Below are positions 35,968 through 48,045 of a stretch of DNA of 64,000 nt, one piece after another. The stretch's first letter is position 1; every line of letters begins with the position of its first letter. The notes under the pieces are model-generated. The model did no database searches. It was not told the DNA's origin and saw nothing but the letters and a program-made list of their open reading frames with translations. The position numbers were made by a program, and so were the translations under genes. This DNA comes from Aplysia californica (lineage: Eukaryota; Mollusca; Gastropoda; Aplysiida; Aplysiidae): assembly GCF_000002075.1 (NCBI RefSeq), contig NW_004798053.1:114810-178809 (forward strand), read 5' to 3'.

Positions 35968-37327
35968 TTGGCAGTGTAGTTAATTGCGACAGAGTGATGT
36001 TGTGACAACTAACGCGGTGTTAATTGCGACAGAGCGAACACGGAGCTCTTTTTTGCATAGATGAATAACATATCTCTACAACTTCCGTTTTGCTTCCCAG
36101 CTAGGTCCTAGTTTTATCTAGTCCCCGCCTGACAAGATGGAAGGCTTTCTAGAGCAGGCATTCAAATCTTACGACGAATTTGACAAAACTTTTGCGAAAT
36201 TTAAAGAAGAAAATTTTGTTGCCTTTAGGAACAAATCATCTGAAACAGTTCAGAAGGCGAACTTAAAGAGTGTGGCGCTTATATTAATCTCTTTTGTCGT
36301 GTATTGTTAATAGCGCCTGGGGGCGCGTGCTTAATCTACCGTGTTTCGATTTCAAGCATCACTATTGGAATTCTGAAATGTTATTAATATACACCAGAAA
36401 CCTTGTAACCAATCAGTAGAGCATGGTTGACAGGTTGCAGTTGCTGCAAGTGTGAAATTTTATCGTGCGAAACACATCGATACAACGGATAATACGTCAT
36501 GCCACTGACCAAACATGTCGTTCCATGCGGTATCTCCAAAGATTCTCTACTACACTATCTACATCTCCAAGGCCTTCTAAAACTAGTCTGTGGGTATCCC
36601 AGGATGTGATGACATCACACTTACTAAAATTAGCCGCCAATTAGACAGATCCGTCGTTCTACGTTTAGCCGCATGCCCTAGTATGGACATGCTGTCAGTT
36701 TGATGTCAGTTTCACGAAATAAATAATCTTCTAGATGCATTGTTATAATGATCATGTGTAAACTGTACTAGATCAGAACCACTCTCACCCCTGGGGCGAT
36801 GCTACTGACTGAAGTGTCTTTAGGCCACTCCCAAAGGAGGGGACATTTAACATCTCGAGTTCTTAAGTACTGCAGAATTGTAACTCCACATGGGCTGATT
36901 CATTATTCAATGTCAAGCTCATTATAATATATTATATAACTGTGCCTGAACTGCAACAGTTTACAGGGAACTGCTGCCTTTTCTTTCCTTATCCTTACCA
37001 CCGTCATTTTTCCTCTACTTCTTTTGCATGTTTGTCACACTTTTGTGACCCGCTATTTCCGGGGTGCCTTGATAGTCGAAGCAGACTTGGTGCATTTGAA
37101 GCTAGAGAGGTGAAACAGTGGACTTCTCTTTTGACATCCACCCCTTGGCGCTCATATGACCTTATGCAGTTGCGAGCGCCGTAAAACCTCTACTAAAAAA
37201 AGAGAGCCACTCTGTTGCAATTAACGCCCCATTAATTGTCACAGACTCACTCTGTCGCAATTAGAATTTACATAAACGCAGCGTTAGTTGTCACATCACT
37301 CTGTCACAATCAATCAATGACTACCAA
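35968..37327 (+). mobile_element. TIR element, possible MULE/SWIM-type derivative
   Basis: 1360 bases bounded by TTGGCAGTG and CTACCAA and flanked by ATTAT on both sides. Both ends hold repeats of TTAATTGCGACAGAGTGA and GTGACAACTAACGC in inverse orientation (35968-36045 and 37205-37327). An open stretch starting at 36136 reads MEGFLEQAFKSYDEFDKTFA and KFKEENFVAFRNKSSE before a stop. This resembles the N-terminal segment of SWIM-domain MULE transposases, and the rest is missing. An S1 SINE tail fragment lies at about 37140-37196. Confidence 0.65.
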
Positions 37328-37814
37328 ATTATATACGAAGTGACTATTTCTCAGAACGCTCCGGAAAATAAACTTGATCTCTATATTTCTCCGAACGGTT
37401 TCCGTTCTCGAGATTTCTTGGTAAATTTGCGAGATTTAGGCGTCATCTTCCATTCAGCGAAGACTGGGAAGAAGCATTTTTTTTGCATCGAATTCAATTT
37501 CTAGAGCTAGAGATTTTTAAATGTCGAATATTCAGATACTTCAGCTGTGGTTAGGGCAATGTTCCCGGACTATACTTAATTTGAAAATGCCTTCAAAAGG
37601 TACTGCAAGAAAACAGGACTGCTTGACCTTGGCAGTAACCTATTTTGCATTATTATTTATAGTTAGTCAATCCTAAAGCAAAAACTAAAATCCTTCATGC
37701 AATTTTAAAAACGAAGTGTATACAGACCTGGTAACCGGGAACAAAGTCACGAAGTATACAGACCCGGTAGGGGAACTCTTTTGTGATTTCGGGAAGTTTC
37801 AGACCTCAGACCCG

Positions 37815-37853
37815 GTCACAGAATTCTACACTTCTAAGTGTAGAATTCTGTGG
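37815..37853. repeat. Near-perfect palindrome
   Basis: CACAGAATTCTACACTT and its inverse AAGTGTAGAATTCTGTG are separated by two bases, giving a hairpin with 17-base arms. A related arrangement recurs at 44669-44723 inside another TIR element. Confidence 0.9.
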
Positions 37854-37870
37854 ACCCGGTAGAAATCCTT

Positions 37871-37909
<39 letters not shown>

Positions 37910-38249
37910 NNNNNNNNNNNNNNNNNNNNNNNNNNNNNNNNNNNNNNNNNNNNNNNNNNNNNNNNNNNNNNNNNNNNNNNNNNNNNNNNNNNNNNNNNNN
38001 NNNNNNNNNNNNNNNNNNNNNNNNNNNNNNNNNNNNNNNNNNNNNNNNNNNNNNNNNNNNNNNNNNNNNNNNNNNNNNNNNNNNNNNNNNNNNNNNNNNN
38101 NNNNNNNNNNNNNNNNNNNNNNNNNNNNNNNNNNNNNNNNNNNNNNNNNNNNNNNNNNNNNNNNNNNNNNNNNNNNNNNNNNNNNNNNNNNNNNNNNNNN
38201 NNNNNNNNNNNNNNNNNNNNNNNNNNNNNNNNNNNNNNNNNNNNNNNNN
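37910..38249. other. Assembly gap, 340 N
   Basis: A run of 340 unknown bases directly after a GT then GA microsatellite (37871-37909). The gap size may be an estimate. Nothing can be called inside it, and apparent reading frames across it are meaningless. Confidence 1.
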
Positions 38250-38590
38250 TCTTCAAATTGTGATTCCTCCAACTCCAAAACGGAGGAAAAACCATCGTTA
38301 ATCGAAAAGACATCCGCAATCTTCATTTAGATCTCTAGGTTAGCCGCGAAACTAGAGGAAAGATTTATATGTCTGTCTGCTTAGATCTAGATCTAGACCA
38401 TAGATTTAGAAGAACCTAGGTCTACCCTGAGCCAAGAGGACGCTGAAACTCTCCGAAATCACAAGAGTTCACCTACCGGGTCTGTATACTTTGTGACTTT
38501 GTTCCCGGTTACCGGGTCCGTATACATTCCCTTTTAAAAAATCCCTCCCCATCCCCACACCTCGTTCACACCTTACACACACACACACAC

Positions 38591-38624
<34 letters not shown>

Positions 38625-38769
38625 GCGTGCGCGCACACTCACTCACACATACGCAGGCCACGCCATTCGCAAATTATCAACGAATCTCAAGAACGGAGAA
38701 CGGAAACCGTTCTGAGAAATAGAGTTCAGAAAAGTTATATTTTCCCGAGCGTTCGGAAGAGCCGGCCAA

Positions 38770-40394
38770 TAATTTAGGCCAAATTAGTCTAGATTAGATA
38801 GATTCTAGATTAGATCTATTATTACATACACACACCGAGATCAGAATTACAGAGGCAGAGGTTTAGAACTTTTAACAAGAAGGCTCGTAACAACAAGAAT
38901 CCTGAAACCTTAATAAGTTGTAACCTATGCCTTAGGCTAATTAAATTAAATTTAGATCTAGATCTAGATCTATATATCTAGATCTAGATCTAGATCTAGA
39001 TCTACGGTATTCTACCTCAAGTTCAACGGAAACAGTTGAGTTTACACTAAGAACTCTGTAACTGTAGTTGAAGACTTGCAGTCAAGTAGGATACAAATTG
39101 TTGATAAATCTTAGTCTTAAGTCTAAACTAAAGTATTTATAGTGTCTAAACGTATGAAGCACAATCATCTAGATCTAGATCTAGCTAGTAAAAGCTAAAA
39201 CTTTTCACTCCCCATTCCTTCTTGCACTTCTTCCAAACTGAAACTGAAATGAAATCTTTCGTTAGTGATTGTGAGGACAAGAAGTCAAAATGACTCAATT
39301 TACACCCGAGTGCCAACCACCGGCACATCGAGCATTCATATTAGATTCACTACAAGACCATGCTACAAATAGATCTACAAGATACTGTTTTTTATCAGTC
39401 CATAGTACAACTTCATGTCTCTTACCTGATGACAACAGTTGCACACAAAATAGAGTTTCAAGTAGCTCCTGGTGAAGAGATAGGCTTCGAAAGTATTCAC
39501 ACTTCTCAAGAATCCGATTAGCTACAGGTCGCCGCCATGTTATGACGTCAGAACTTAGACTAAAAACGATGCCGAAATAGCCCAGCCGAATGCCAACCAA
39601 AGGGGAAGCAACTGGCCAATCTGCTCGGTCTCTGGCCTCTGGTTTTCCCCCGGATTCCCAAGTCAGGTGGACAAAGGACCGGTCGTGTCCATGTGCTTGA
39701 AGTCTATACATGTACATGTACATGTACTAGGCCTAGCCTAGACGTGGTCAACGTTTGCTCCTCTTTCCAATCAAACATATGAGCCTAGGCCTATCTTCCT
39801 TATCTCTACTCCTTTTCTATAAATACTAAATAAAGCAACTCACTAAAGTAAGGTAACAATTCGCCTCTAATTTTCGGTACAAATTACATGATGATATAAT
39901 ATTTAATTTATGTTTGCAAGTGCCGTAAAACTCTTACTAAAACTGAACAAGCTATCTCCGTCGTTGGTAGCAAACACGACGGTAAAATTAGACGATAGTG
40001 AAAGGGGGTCTAATCGAAGTGTTATACAAGTTATACAAGTAGTACATAATATAATATACATGTACATGTTGGGCATATTATTATAGTGCACCAGGAAGCC
40101 TATTTAGATTAAACTTAGATTAGAAAGACAGTGTTTGGTGACTTTGAATAATGATCCATTGCGAATCTGAGAATGGTGGCGAGGGTAATTTCAACAATAT
40201 ATTATATTGATAATAAGAGGATGATAATATGAAGAACACCGGGAACAGCTGAGATGACATGTTAATTAATTATAGTTGTACGCTGTATTATGTTTTTTTG
40301 TTGGATCTGTTCAGTGCAGTCTAGCTAGATGTAGCCTATCTAGCCGGCACTGGATCTGCTGGTAAAACCTGTAGTGCGGGCTATATCGTCGGGG

Positions 40395-40473
<79 letters not shown>

Positions 40474-40477
40474 CGAG

Positions 40478-40511
<34 letters not shown>

Positions 40512-40635
40512 TGGGAAACTTTAGATCCCCCCCTCTCCCCTAATATTTTCCCACTTTCAATTTTTTTTCCTTCAAAGGTGCCGTTCTAGCTTATGGCACA
40601 GTGGCTTACTGTACACTCCCCCCCCCCCTCTTGTC

Positions 40636-40718
<83 letters not shown>

Positions 40719-40861
40719 CACACACACAAACGCGCGCGCGTACGCATGCATACACACGGCATGAGTACATGTATTTAAAAACATGTTTGTTTTTTTTTTG
40801 GGGGGGGGGTTTGGGGGGGGGGGAACGTATGTACATATCAGGCCTGTGTGTGTATGTGTGT

Positions 40862-40923
<62 letters not shown>

Positions 40924-41025
40924 AAGAGGGGTAATTATGTACCACACAGTCGGCATAGCGTGAATTTTTTACGTGGGTCAAAGAAAGAGACCATCTATAT
41001 GTATACTGTACATGAGCGGGAAGGG
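38770..41025. other. Intergenic region with microsatellites
   Basis: AGATCT runs at 38955-39004 and 39168. A minus-strand open frame of 142 codons at 39295-39723 is unrecognised. GA (40397-40510), GTCT (40634-40719) and GT (40845-40921) microsatellites and G/C homopolymers follow. No gene was recognised. Confidence 0.7.
40618..40921. repeat. GTCT and GT microsatellites with C and G runs
   Basis: C run 40618-40628, about 21 GTCT units to 40719, G run near 40799-40823, then about 38 GT units. Confidence 0.95.
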
Positions 41026-41541
41026 GACTCTTGTGACCCCTTGTCACGTTCGCCTCTCATTCAATAGTTCCCGGGTTCGAAACCTGACAGCCAAGGAAGT
41101 ATTTCTTCTCCAAAAATGTTCTCATTTCACCTCCTTTCCTGCTCTCCTAACCATGTTCTGTCGCCTGCTTTCATCTCCACTTTCTGCCCCCCCCCTCCCA
41201 CCGCCTGTATGCCCCCTCCTCTAGGCTCTTGACTCTGTGCGTAGCCTGTCTACTGCTACTCCTTGCGGCTCCTTCTTACTGCTGTTTTTCAGCCACACTC
41301 TTCTTCTTGGTCTTATAGTAGGTAAGACCCCTATCTTTCTCAGATAAGGTCGAACAATCTTGGAGATCACGTGTGCTAGTTGCGCAAGTTAAAGATCCCT
41401 GACCCAAAATCGATAAGAGCAGACTTCGGCCGCCACCCGGACAAAATTGAAAATTAATTCCGACCAAAATTAAAAATGTTTAATGTGTCCCGCGCGCCTA
41501 TATAACCTTATGCAGTTGCGAACTCCGTAAAACGCTTAGAT
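41026..41541 (+). repeat. S1 tRNA-headed SINE, full length
   Basis: Plus-strand copy. It has the tRNA-like head with box B GGGTTCGAAACC near 41072 and the core GCCGCCACCCGGACAAAATT. The tail CCTTATGCAGTTGCGAAC and CGTAAAACGC is followed by an A-rich run. Confidence 0.85.
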
Positions 41542-41989
41542 CTACAAATAAGAAAAAAAAAAAAAAAGAAAAAAGAAAGAAAAAGAAACACTGCACAGTC
41601 CATGATAAACCATGTCTTGCCCAGTATTAGCCCGAAAGTTCCTTTCAATCTGGGATAATAAAGTATTATCTTATCTTATTATAAGAAGTCCATTCCATCT
41701 TCTTATTTAGCCCACTCATTTGGACCGAATACATTAAACCGGTACGGGCATTGTATGATTCAACACAGACAATGAGATCTTGCACCATGTTGGGCTGGAC
41801 AAAACAGAAACATCAGGTCGTGCAAGACTCATTCGTGTCTCCTGCGTGCATGTTTCTGAAGACACCGTATTATACCCAAACACTCCATCTCGATGAACTC
41901 AAAATGATACCGTAAGGGGCATTACATTGTATTTAGACTACTTAGCCCAGCCCGTGTGATGTCCAGACCCAGCCTATAGATCATGATGC

Positions 41990-42815
41990 CCAGATTGCTG
42001 CCCATAAAAAATGTTCCGGTTGTCATCCATTCTCTTGAAATGGCCAAGTCATCTCAATCTTTTTAAACACAGGATAGTTGTCATGCTCTGGAGGTTTGCC
42101 CGTGCCAACACTTCAACATTTGTAACCTTGTCACGCCACGAAATGCCTAAGATCTTGCGGCAGTATCTGAGATGGAAAATGTCGAGGCGCTTTTCTTGTC
42201 TGCTGTACAAGGTCCATGTTTCAGATCCATAAAGGAGTGTGCTGAGGACACATGTTTCGTAAATCTTGATCTTTGTTTTGATGGTTAATCTTTTGTTTTC
42301 CCATGCTCGTTTTGTCAGACTTCCAAAAGTTGTTGCTGCTTTCCCTATCCTGAGGTTGATCTCATAATCAAGTGATGTTGTAGAGCTGATGGTAGACACT
42401 AGGTAACAGAACTTGTCCACTGTCTCAAGTTCCTTGTCGTTCAGCCATATATGGCTCTGCTCAGCACCTTCTTGGGTAAGGATGACTGTTTTCTTAACAC
42501 TGATGACTGATGATGACCAAGCTAAAGACCTTGCATGCTGTTGATAGGCGGTCCATCATTGTTTGTAGGGTTGATTCACTGTGAGCAACAAGAGCAGTAT
42601 CATCGGCGAAGAGAAGGTCTCGTACTGTTGTTTTGTTGATCTTTGTCTCGGCCATGAGTCGAGCAAGATTGAAGAGCGACCCATCAGTTCTCCAGTGGAG
42701 GAAGACATCCCCTGGTGACTCTTTGAATGCGTGTTGCAGTAAGACAGCAAAATAAGTGCTAAAAAGGGTTGGTGCTAAGACACAACCTTGCATTACTCCG
42801 CTTTTGATGTTAAAA
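41990..42815 (-). mobile_element. LINE (non-LTR retrotransposon) fragment, reverse transcriptase C-terminal half
   Basis: Minus-strand frames contain MQGCVLAPTLFSTYFAVLL, the catalytic box LLFADDTALVAHSES, VLSTLLYGSETWTLYSRQEK and YCRKILGISWRDKVTNVEVL, all typical of invertebrate LINE reverse transcriptases. There is a frame change near 42500 and a stop in place of Trp near 42046. Both the endonuclease and 5' portions are absent, so this is a dead 5'-truncated copy. The clade is not assigned. Confidence 0.9.
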
Positions 42816-43005
42816 GTGTTTGATGTTTGATGGGCATGTTGGTTTTAAAAAAAAAGCAGTCCAGTTTTCAACATGGCTGGCGATGGGCAAAATCGAAATG
42901 TTTGAAGTGCCCATCATTATTTTAACACCTCGTCCAGTTTGTTTTACCAATCGAGAGTCCCATTAAATAAAATAATAATAATAATATAATAATAATAATC
43001 AATGT

Positions 43006-43480
<475 letters not shown>

Positions 43481-44320
43481 AGGTAGACTTGTGCCATACT
43501 CAGCTAAGTTTGGACCACAAGGCTGGAAATGTCCTGACCCCCCCCCCCCCCACCACACACACATACAAAACAGCAACAACAACAAAATCCCACTCGACAC
43601 CCTCATTTCAGAGCGGTCTTCGCAAGAAGCCGCCCCGCCCAGATTACAACAGGAAGCGTCGCCGTGATACTAGTTTTACTTTTTACTCAAACCGGAAGCG
43701 AGCGGGGATTTTAAACTCTGTTTTCGGTTGTTATGTTATTGACAAGAAGGTCTATGATGGTTGTTTTCCTGGGCTAATCCATCAGTAACAGAATCACATA
43801 CTTTTACTAACATTTAGTAAGTCCCCTTGTGATGCCATCAGAATTAGCCCTTTACTGCTTTCTCTCGGCACTCCGAGGATGAAGAAAGTCCCCACTTCCT
43901 TCTTCTCGTCACTGGCATTCTTCAGTCTTCAACAGCATGTCATGTCCGGGCTTGAATTTTTGAGGTCTGACTGACTCGGTGACTGGTCGTACAGCAGTAC
44001 AGCTCTGGTCGTACTTGTAGTTACTTTAGAGTCGTACGTCCAGGCGTCCATATCGAGTTAATTGTAGTTATCTAGATCTAGATCTAGAATCTATATCTAG
44101 ATCTAGATCTAGATCTAGAAAAATCTAGTTTAAAAGTGTAAACTGCAGAAAAAGCTGCTCTAGCCCTGTAGTGGTAGATCTAGTCTAGTCTATCTCGTCT
44201 GAGTCGGCTCTAGATCTAGATCTAGAATCTAGGTGAAAATCAGAAAATAGGAAAAGGAAGAGGCTAGCCGTACTTAATGACGACTAGACTGCTGGGCTGG
44301 CCGTACTTATTCTTTAAAAA
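43481..44320. other. Intergenic stretch
   Basis: C run at 43540, AGATCT runs near 44073-44120 and 44212. A GGCTAGCCGTACTTAA motif near 44266 recurs at 45030-45085 and 47815. No gene recognised. Confidence 0.6.
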
Positions 44321-44779
44321 GTGGCTATTCTCACCCGCCCGGAAGTTCTCGCAAGATCAACTCCTCCCCTCTTCTCTCTCTCTCCGTCTCTTTCTGAATA
44401 CTGTCTATCGGTGTGGACGATCAAATTGACCAAAACAAAGTTAAAAAATGATGTTAAAACACAAAAGTAAATAAATTTGGTTGTCTACAAAGATGCTACG
44501 GCTATTTAACTTTTCGAATCGAGCCGAACTACGCGGGTCGCCATTTTGTTTTGCCCGGAAATTCTCGCGCTACTCCTCTCTCTCTTTCTCTCTCTCTCTC
44601 CACTGCCCACAGACAAAATTGTACGCTTTTAGTAGGCTACAATTGTAATGGAACGTTTGTTCACGGCACAGAATTCTACAATTTTTCTGTTATCACAGTG
44701 TAGAATTCTGTGGTTTAGAATTCTGTGGTTTAGGGTGAACGCAAAATTTGGTGAACGCGCACCGGGTGAGAATAGCCAC
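44321..44779. mobile_element. Short TIR element, family M3
   Basis: 459 bases with exact 17-base inverted ends GTGGCTATTCTCACCCG and CGGGTGAGAATAGCCAC. The interior has two CT-rich blocks, each following a CCCGGAAGTTCTCGC or CCCGGAAATTCTCGC motif, plus an AGAATTCT palindrome cluster. A perfect small palindrome, CTATTCTCAC then GTGAGAATAG, lies just outside near 44793-44817. No coding sequence. Confidence 0.7.
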
Positions 44780-45087
44780 AAGACTCGCCTGCACTATTCT
44801 CACTGCGGGTGAGAATAGAGGTGGCCATTCTTAATGATGGCTAGACTGACCATTAAAAAAAATAGGCCTACTGAATTGTAATATAAATTTTTAGTTTGCA
44901 GTACCTCCTAAAGTATTTGTATTTGAGACGAAACCAGGTGCCTTAATGACAGTGCATGTATTTTAAACATCCTGTTTTCTAATGTTAATAGGGCCTAAGA
45001 TAAGTATGGCTAGACTTCTTGGCTAGCCGTACTTAAGTACGGGTAGACAGCCAGGCTAGCCGTACTGTCAGGCTAGCCGTACTTAAT

Positions 45088-47614
45088 ACGCAGTGGCTAT
45101 TTTTACGGCGAGCCGTAAAGATAGCCTCCCAGGCTATTTTTACTGCGTGCTGTAAAGATAGCCTCCCAGTGAGTCCCAGGCTATTTTTACGGCGATCCTT
45201 GAAAAGCGACCCTACTCCGCCTCTCATGTACGCGACATGCCTCAGTGTATTAGATCTAGGCCTATAGGGGTTGTTCAAAATATAAACTTACACCTCAGAG
45301 GGGAAAGGGTGTCTTTGGCTTCTGTAAGAAAAGTGTAAGATTGGGTGGGGAGGTTAACCAAATATGACACTTCTATGAGATGAACGTTTTGCTCATGACT
45401 GGGAAGAAAAGGTAAAAGAAAAAGTGGATAAATGCCAGTAACAAGACCCAGATCTGCATGACTGCAGATCCCCGTTGTTGTTTTTTTGTTTTGTTTTTTT
45501 GAGGGGAAAGAGGGGGGGGGGGGGGGGTTTACAAATAATTTTGAAATTATGATGAATATTCTGTAGGTGGATATCTAATTTCTTAATGTTTCTTTGTAAC
45601 TTTTCAACTGCTTTGTTGATCTTTTAATGTCTTGATGTCTTTTATTTGTAAGGCACGTACCTATTGCATTGACAACAGTCTCAATGTCTTCCACATATAT
45701 GCGTTTCTTTTTAGTCCATATGGTTTGATTAAATTGTATTAACTGAAATGATTTTTTTTTTACAAGCTAGTTAAAAAAAGCTACGTATAGTACAGGTATC
45801 TTTAAAATAATAATGGAAGTTGAAGATCGGAAAAAGTACTAATATTAAATTGGTGTAGGTGGGGGTTGGAGGCAAATGTGAGAAAAGTGGTATTGGGTTT
45901 TGTGTTTTAAAAAAGTCCCCAAAAGTGTAAGATTATATTTGAACAGCCCCATAGGTTTTCCATTTCCTCCTCTTCATCGTCATTCTATTCTCTTCTTCAT
46001 CTTCCTTCTCCCTTCCTCCACCACCACCTCTTCCTTCTTCTCCCCACCATCATCATTCACCCTCTCTTTATCATCACCACCACCCTCCTCGTCACTATCT
46101 TTACCATCATCACTGCCACTGCCAGCATCATCATCTCATTCACTGACATCACTACATGTACCACACCCACAAGAAGAGCGGCCATTTTGGAGTTAACACT
46201 TTTCGCCTTGGGAATGCCTTTAAAATGTTCCTCCTTCCTTATAATTTGCACTGAGCAGATTTTTGATAGAGGTTTAAAAATTTTTTTTTTGTGTTCACAA
46301 GGATTAATTTATTAATTATTGTGATGCAATTTCAGGGTACAGGAACACATATATTTTTTTACATTCAAATATCAAAATTTTGCTCAGTACGATTGACCAT
46401 AGTATCTGTATCTACCATTCCACCAATTTTCATGCAATTTTGTTAGAGAGTAAGAAGCCTTCGGTTTTTAAAAATGATTGTTTGTTTTGCATGTTGGTGC
46501 TGTTTCCATTCCATGGCAACTTTCATATTTTCAGACATATCAAAATTTACTTTCTTCATTATTTCTTTTGCCCGTATAATTTTTTTTCCTAAATGTGAAT
46601 CAGAAAAAGAATCACCCTTGGGGTGAGCTGTTCCCTGTAAAAATGGACAGTAATAAATGAGCTCATCAGAAAACAAAACACAAAAACTTAAAAAATGCAA
46701 TCTATTTTATCATTTGAAAGAATCCCACAACAACAAGGTCCTAGTAAAGAACATAAAAACATTGAATTGTTTAAGTCCAGAATAAAGACTATAATTATGA
46801 TAATACTAATAATAGAGGACATTTAATTATAGTGCCTTACTCTCGGTTTTAACCAGCTCAAAGTATGTTACATTAGTTTAGTCATTTAGTAAAATGTAGT
46901 ATAAAATAACAAATAAGGTAGTAGCCTACAAGGCCTACAAGCCAAGACGGAATTTATAAGACTGAAAAACGTGTTCTATGTTATCAATTTGTGACCGCCG
47001 TAAAAAGAACATTTCAGTTAATACAATTTAATTAAACCATATGAACCAGAAAGAATGCATATATGTGGAAGACATTGAGACTCTTGTCAATGCAATAGGT
47101 ACGTGCCTTACAAATAAAAGACATCAAGACACTAAAAGATCAACAAAACAGTTGCAAAGTTACAAACATTAAGAAATTAGATGTTCACCTACAGAATTTT
47201 CATCATAATTTCAAAAAAACTAAACAAAACAAAAAAACAACAACAACGGGGAAATGCAGTGATCATGCAGATCTGGGTCTTGTCACTGGCATTTATCCAC
47301 TTTTTCTTTTACCTTTTCTTCCCAGTCATGAGCAAAACGTTTATCTCACCTTCCCACCCAATCTTACACTTTTCTTACAGAAGCCAAAGACACCGTTTCC
47401 CCTCTGAGGTTTAAGTTTATATTTTGAACAGCCCCTATAGGCCTTGATCTAATACATTGAGGCATGTCGCGTACATGAGAGGCGGAGTAGGGTCGCTTTT
47501 CGAGGATCGCCGTAAAAATAGCCTGGGCCTCACTGGGAGGCTATCTTTACGGCACGCCGTAAAAATAGCCTGGGCCTCACTGGGAGGCTATCTTTACGGC
47601 TCGCCGTAAAAATA
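45088..47614. mobile_element. DNA element with very long (about 600-660 base) TIRs
   Basis: Left arm 45088-45750 and right arm 47010-47614 are inverse copies with small differences. They start ACGCAGTGGCTATTTTTACG and contain CGTGCCTTACAAATAAAAGA-type and CATATATGCG stretches. A 7-base direct repeat ACTTAAT lies at both edges. The central 1.26 kb has no substantial open frame; it holds a TCATC-rich stretch near 45980-46160. Superfamily not assigned. Confidence 0.8.
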
Positions 47615-48045
47615 GCCACTGCGTACTTAATATTGATGGCTGAATTGTAAATGAAATTTTTAGTTTGCAATGCCTAAAGTATTGGTATTTCAGACAAAAC
47701 CAAAAGGTGCCTTACTGACTTGCATGTATTTGAACCTGAATAATTACTAGATCTAGATCTAATGAGACCTGTGTACTTAACAGGTTTGAGTCGATAGGGC
47801 CAAACCTAGATCTAAGTACGGCTAGCCACTTCGATCGGAAAATGTTTCGAGCGTGCCTGGTGAAAGATACCAATAAGACCTAACAACAAATGGACCCTCT
47901 CTCTTCGCAGAACCGCGTGCAGTACGCCCAGTAGCAGTGGAACTGTTTACTAAACCACCTTTCAAAAGACGTATTTGTTTGAACTGAGATAGATCTAGAT
48001 TATCAGATTCAGGCTTCAACTTCAAAGTTCAAAGGTAAAAAAATG

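Larger units (their letters stand above)
37712..38531. mobile_element. Nested TIR element carrying the assembly gap
   Basis: Inverted ends of about 80 bases share GTAACCGGGAACAAAGTCAC, GTATACAGACCCGGTAGG and GTGATTTCGG. It is flanked by the 9-base direct repeat TTTTAAAAA (37703-37711 and 38532-38540), a duplication absent from the uninterrupted family copy at 48 kb. The interior contains a GT/GA microsatellite, the gap and AGATCT repeats. Confidence 0.8.
37337..38769. mobile_element. TIR element, family M2 copy 1 (interrupted)
   Basis: Inverted ends of about 85 bases share AACGGTTTCCGTTCTC and GGAAAATA blocks (37352-37437 and 38666-38756). The interior left part (CTAGAGCTAGAGATTTTTAA, GGTACTGCAAGAAAACAG) matches family copy 2 at 48.0-48.6 kb in inverse orientation. 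An 820-base element is inserted at 37712-38531. No coding capacity was seen. Confidence 0.75.

Noticed and set aside
37826-38330. Frames of 140-166 codons around 38 kb
   Set aside because: They consist mostly of the N gap.
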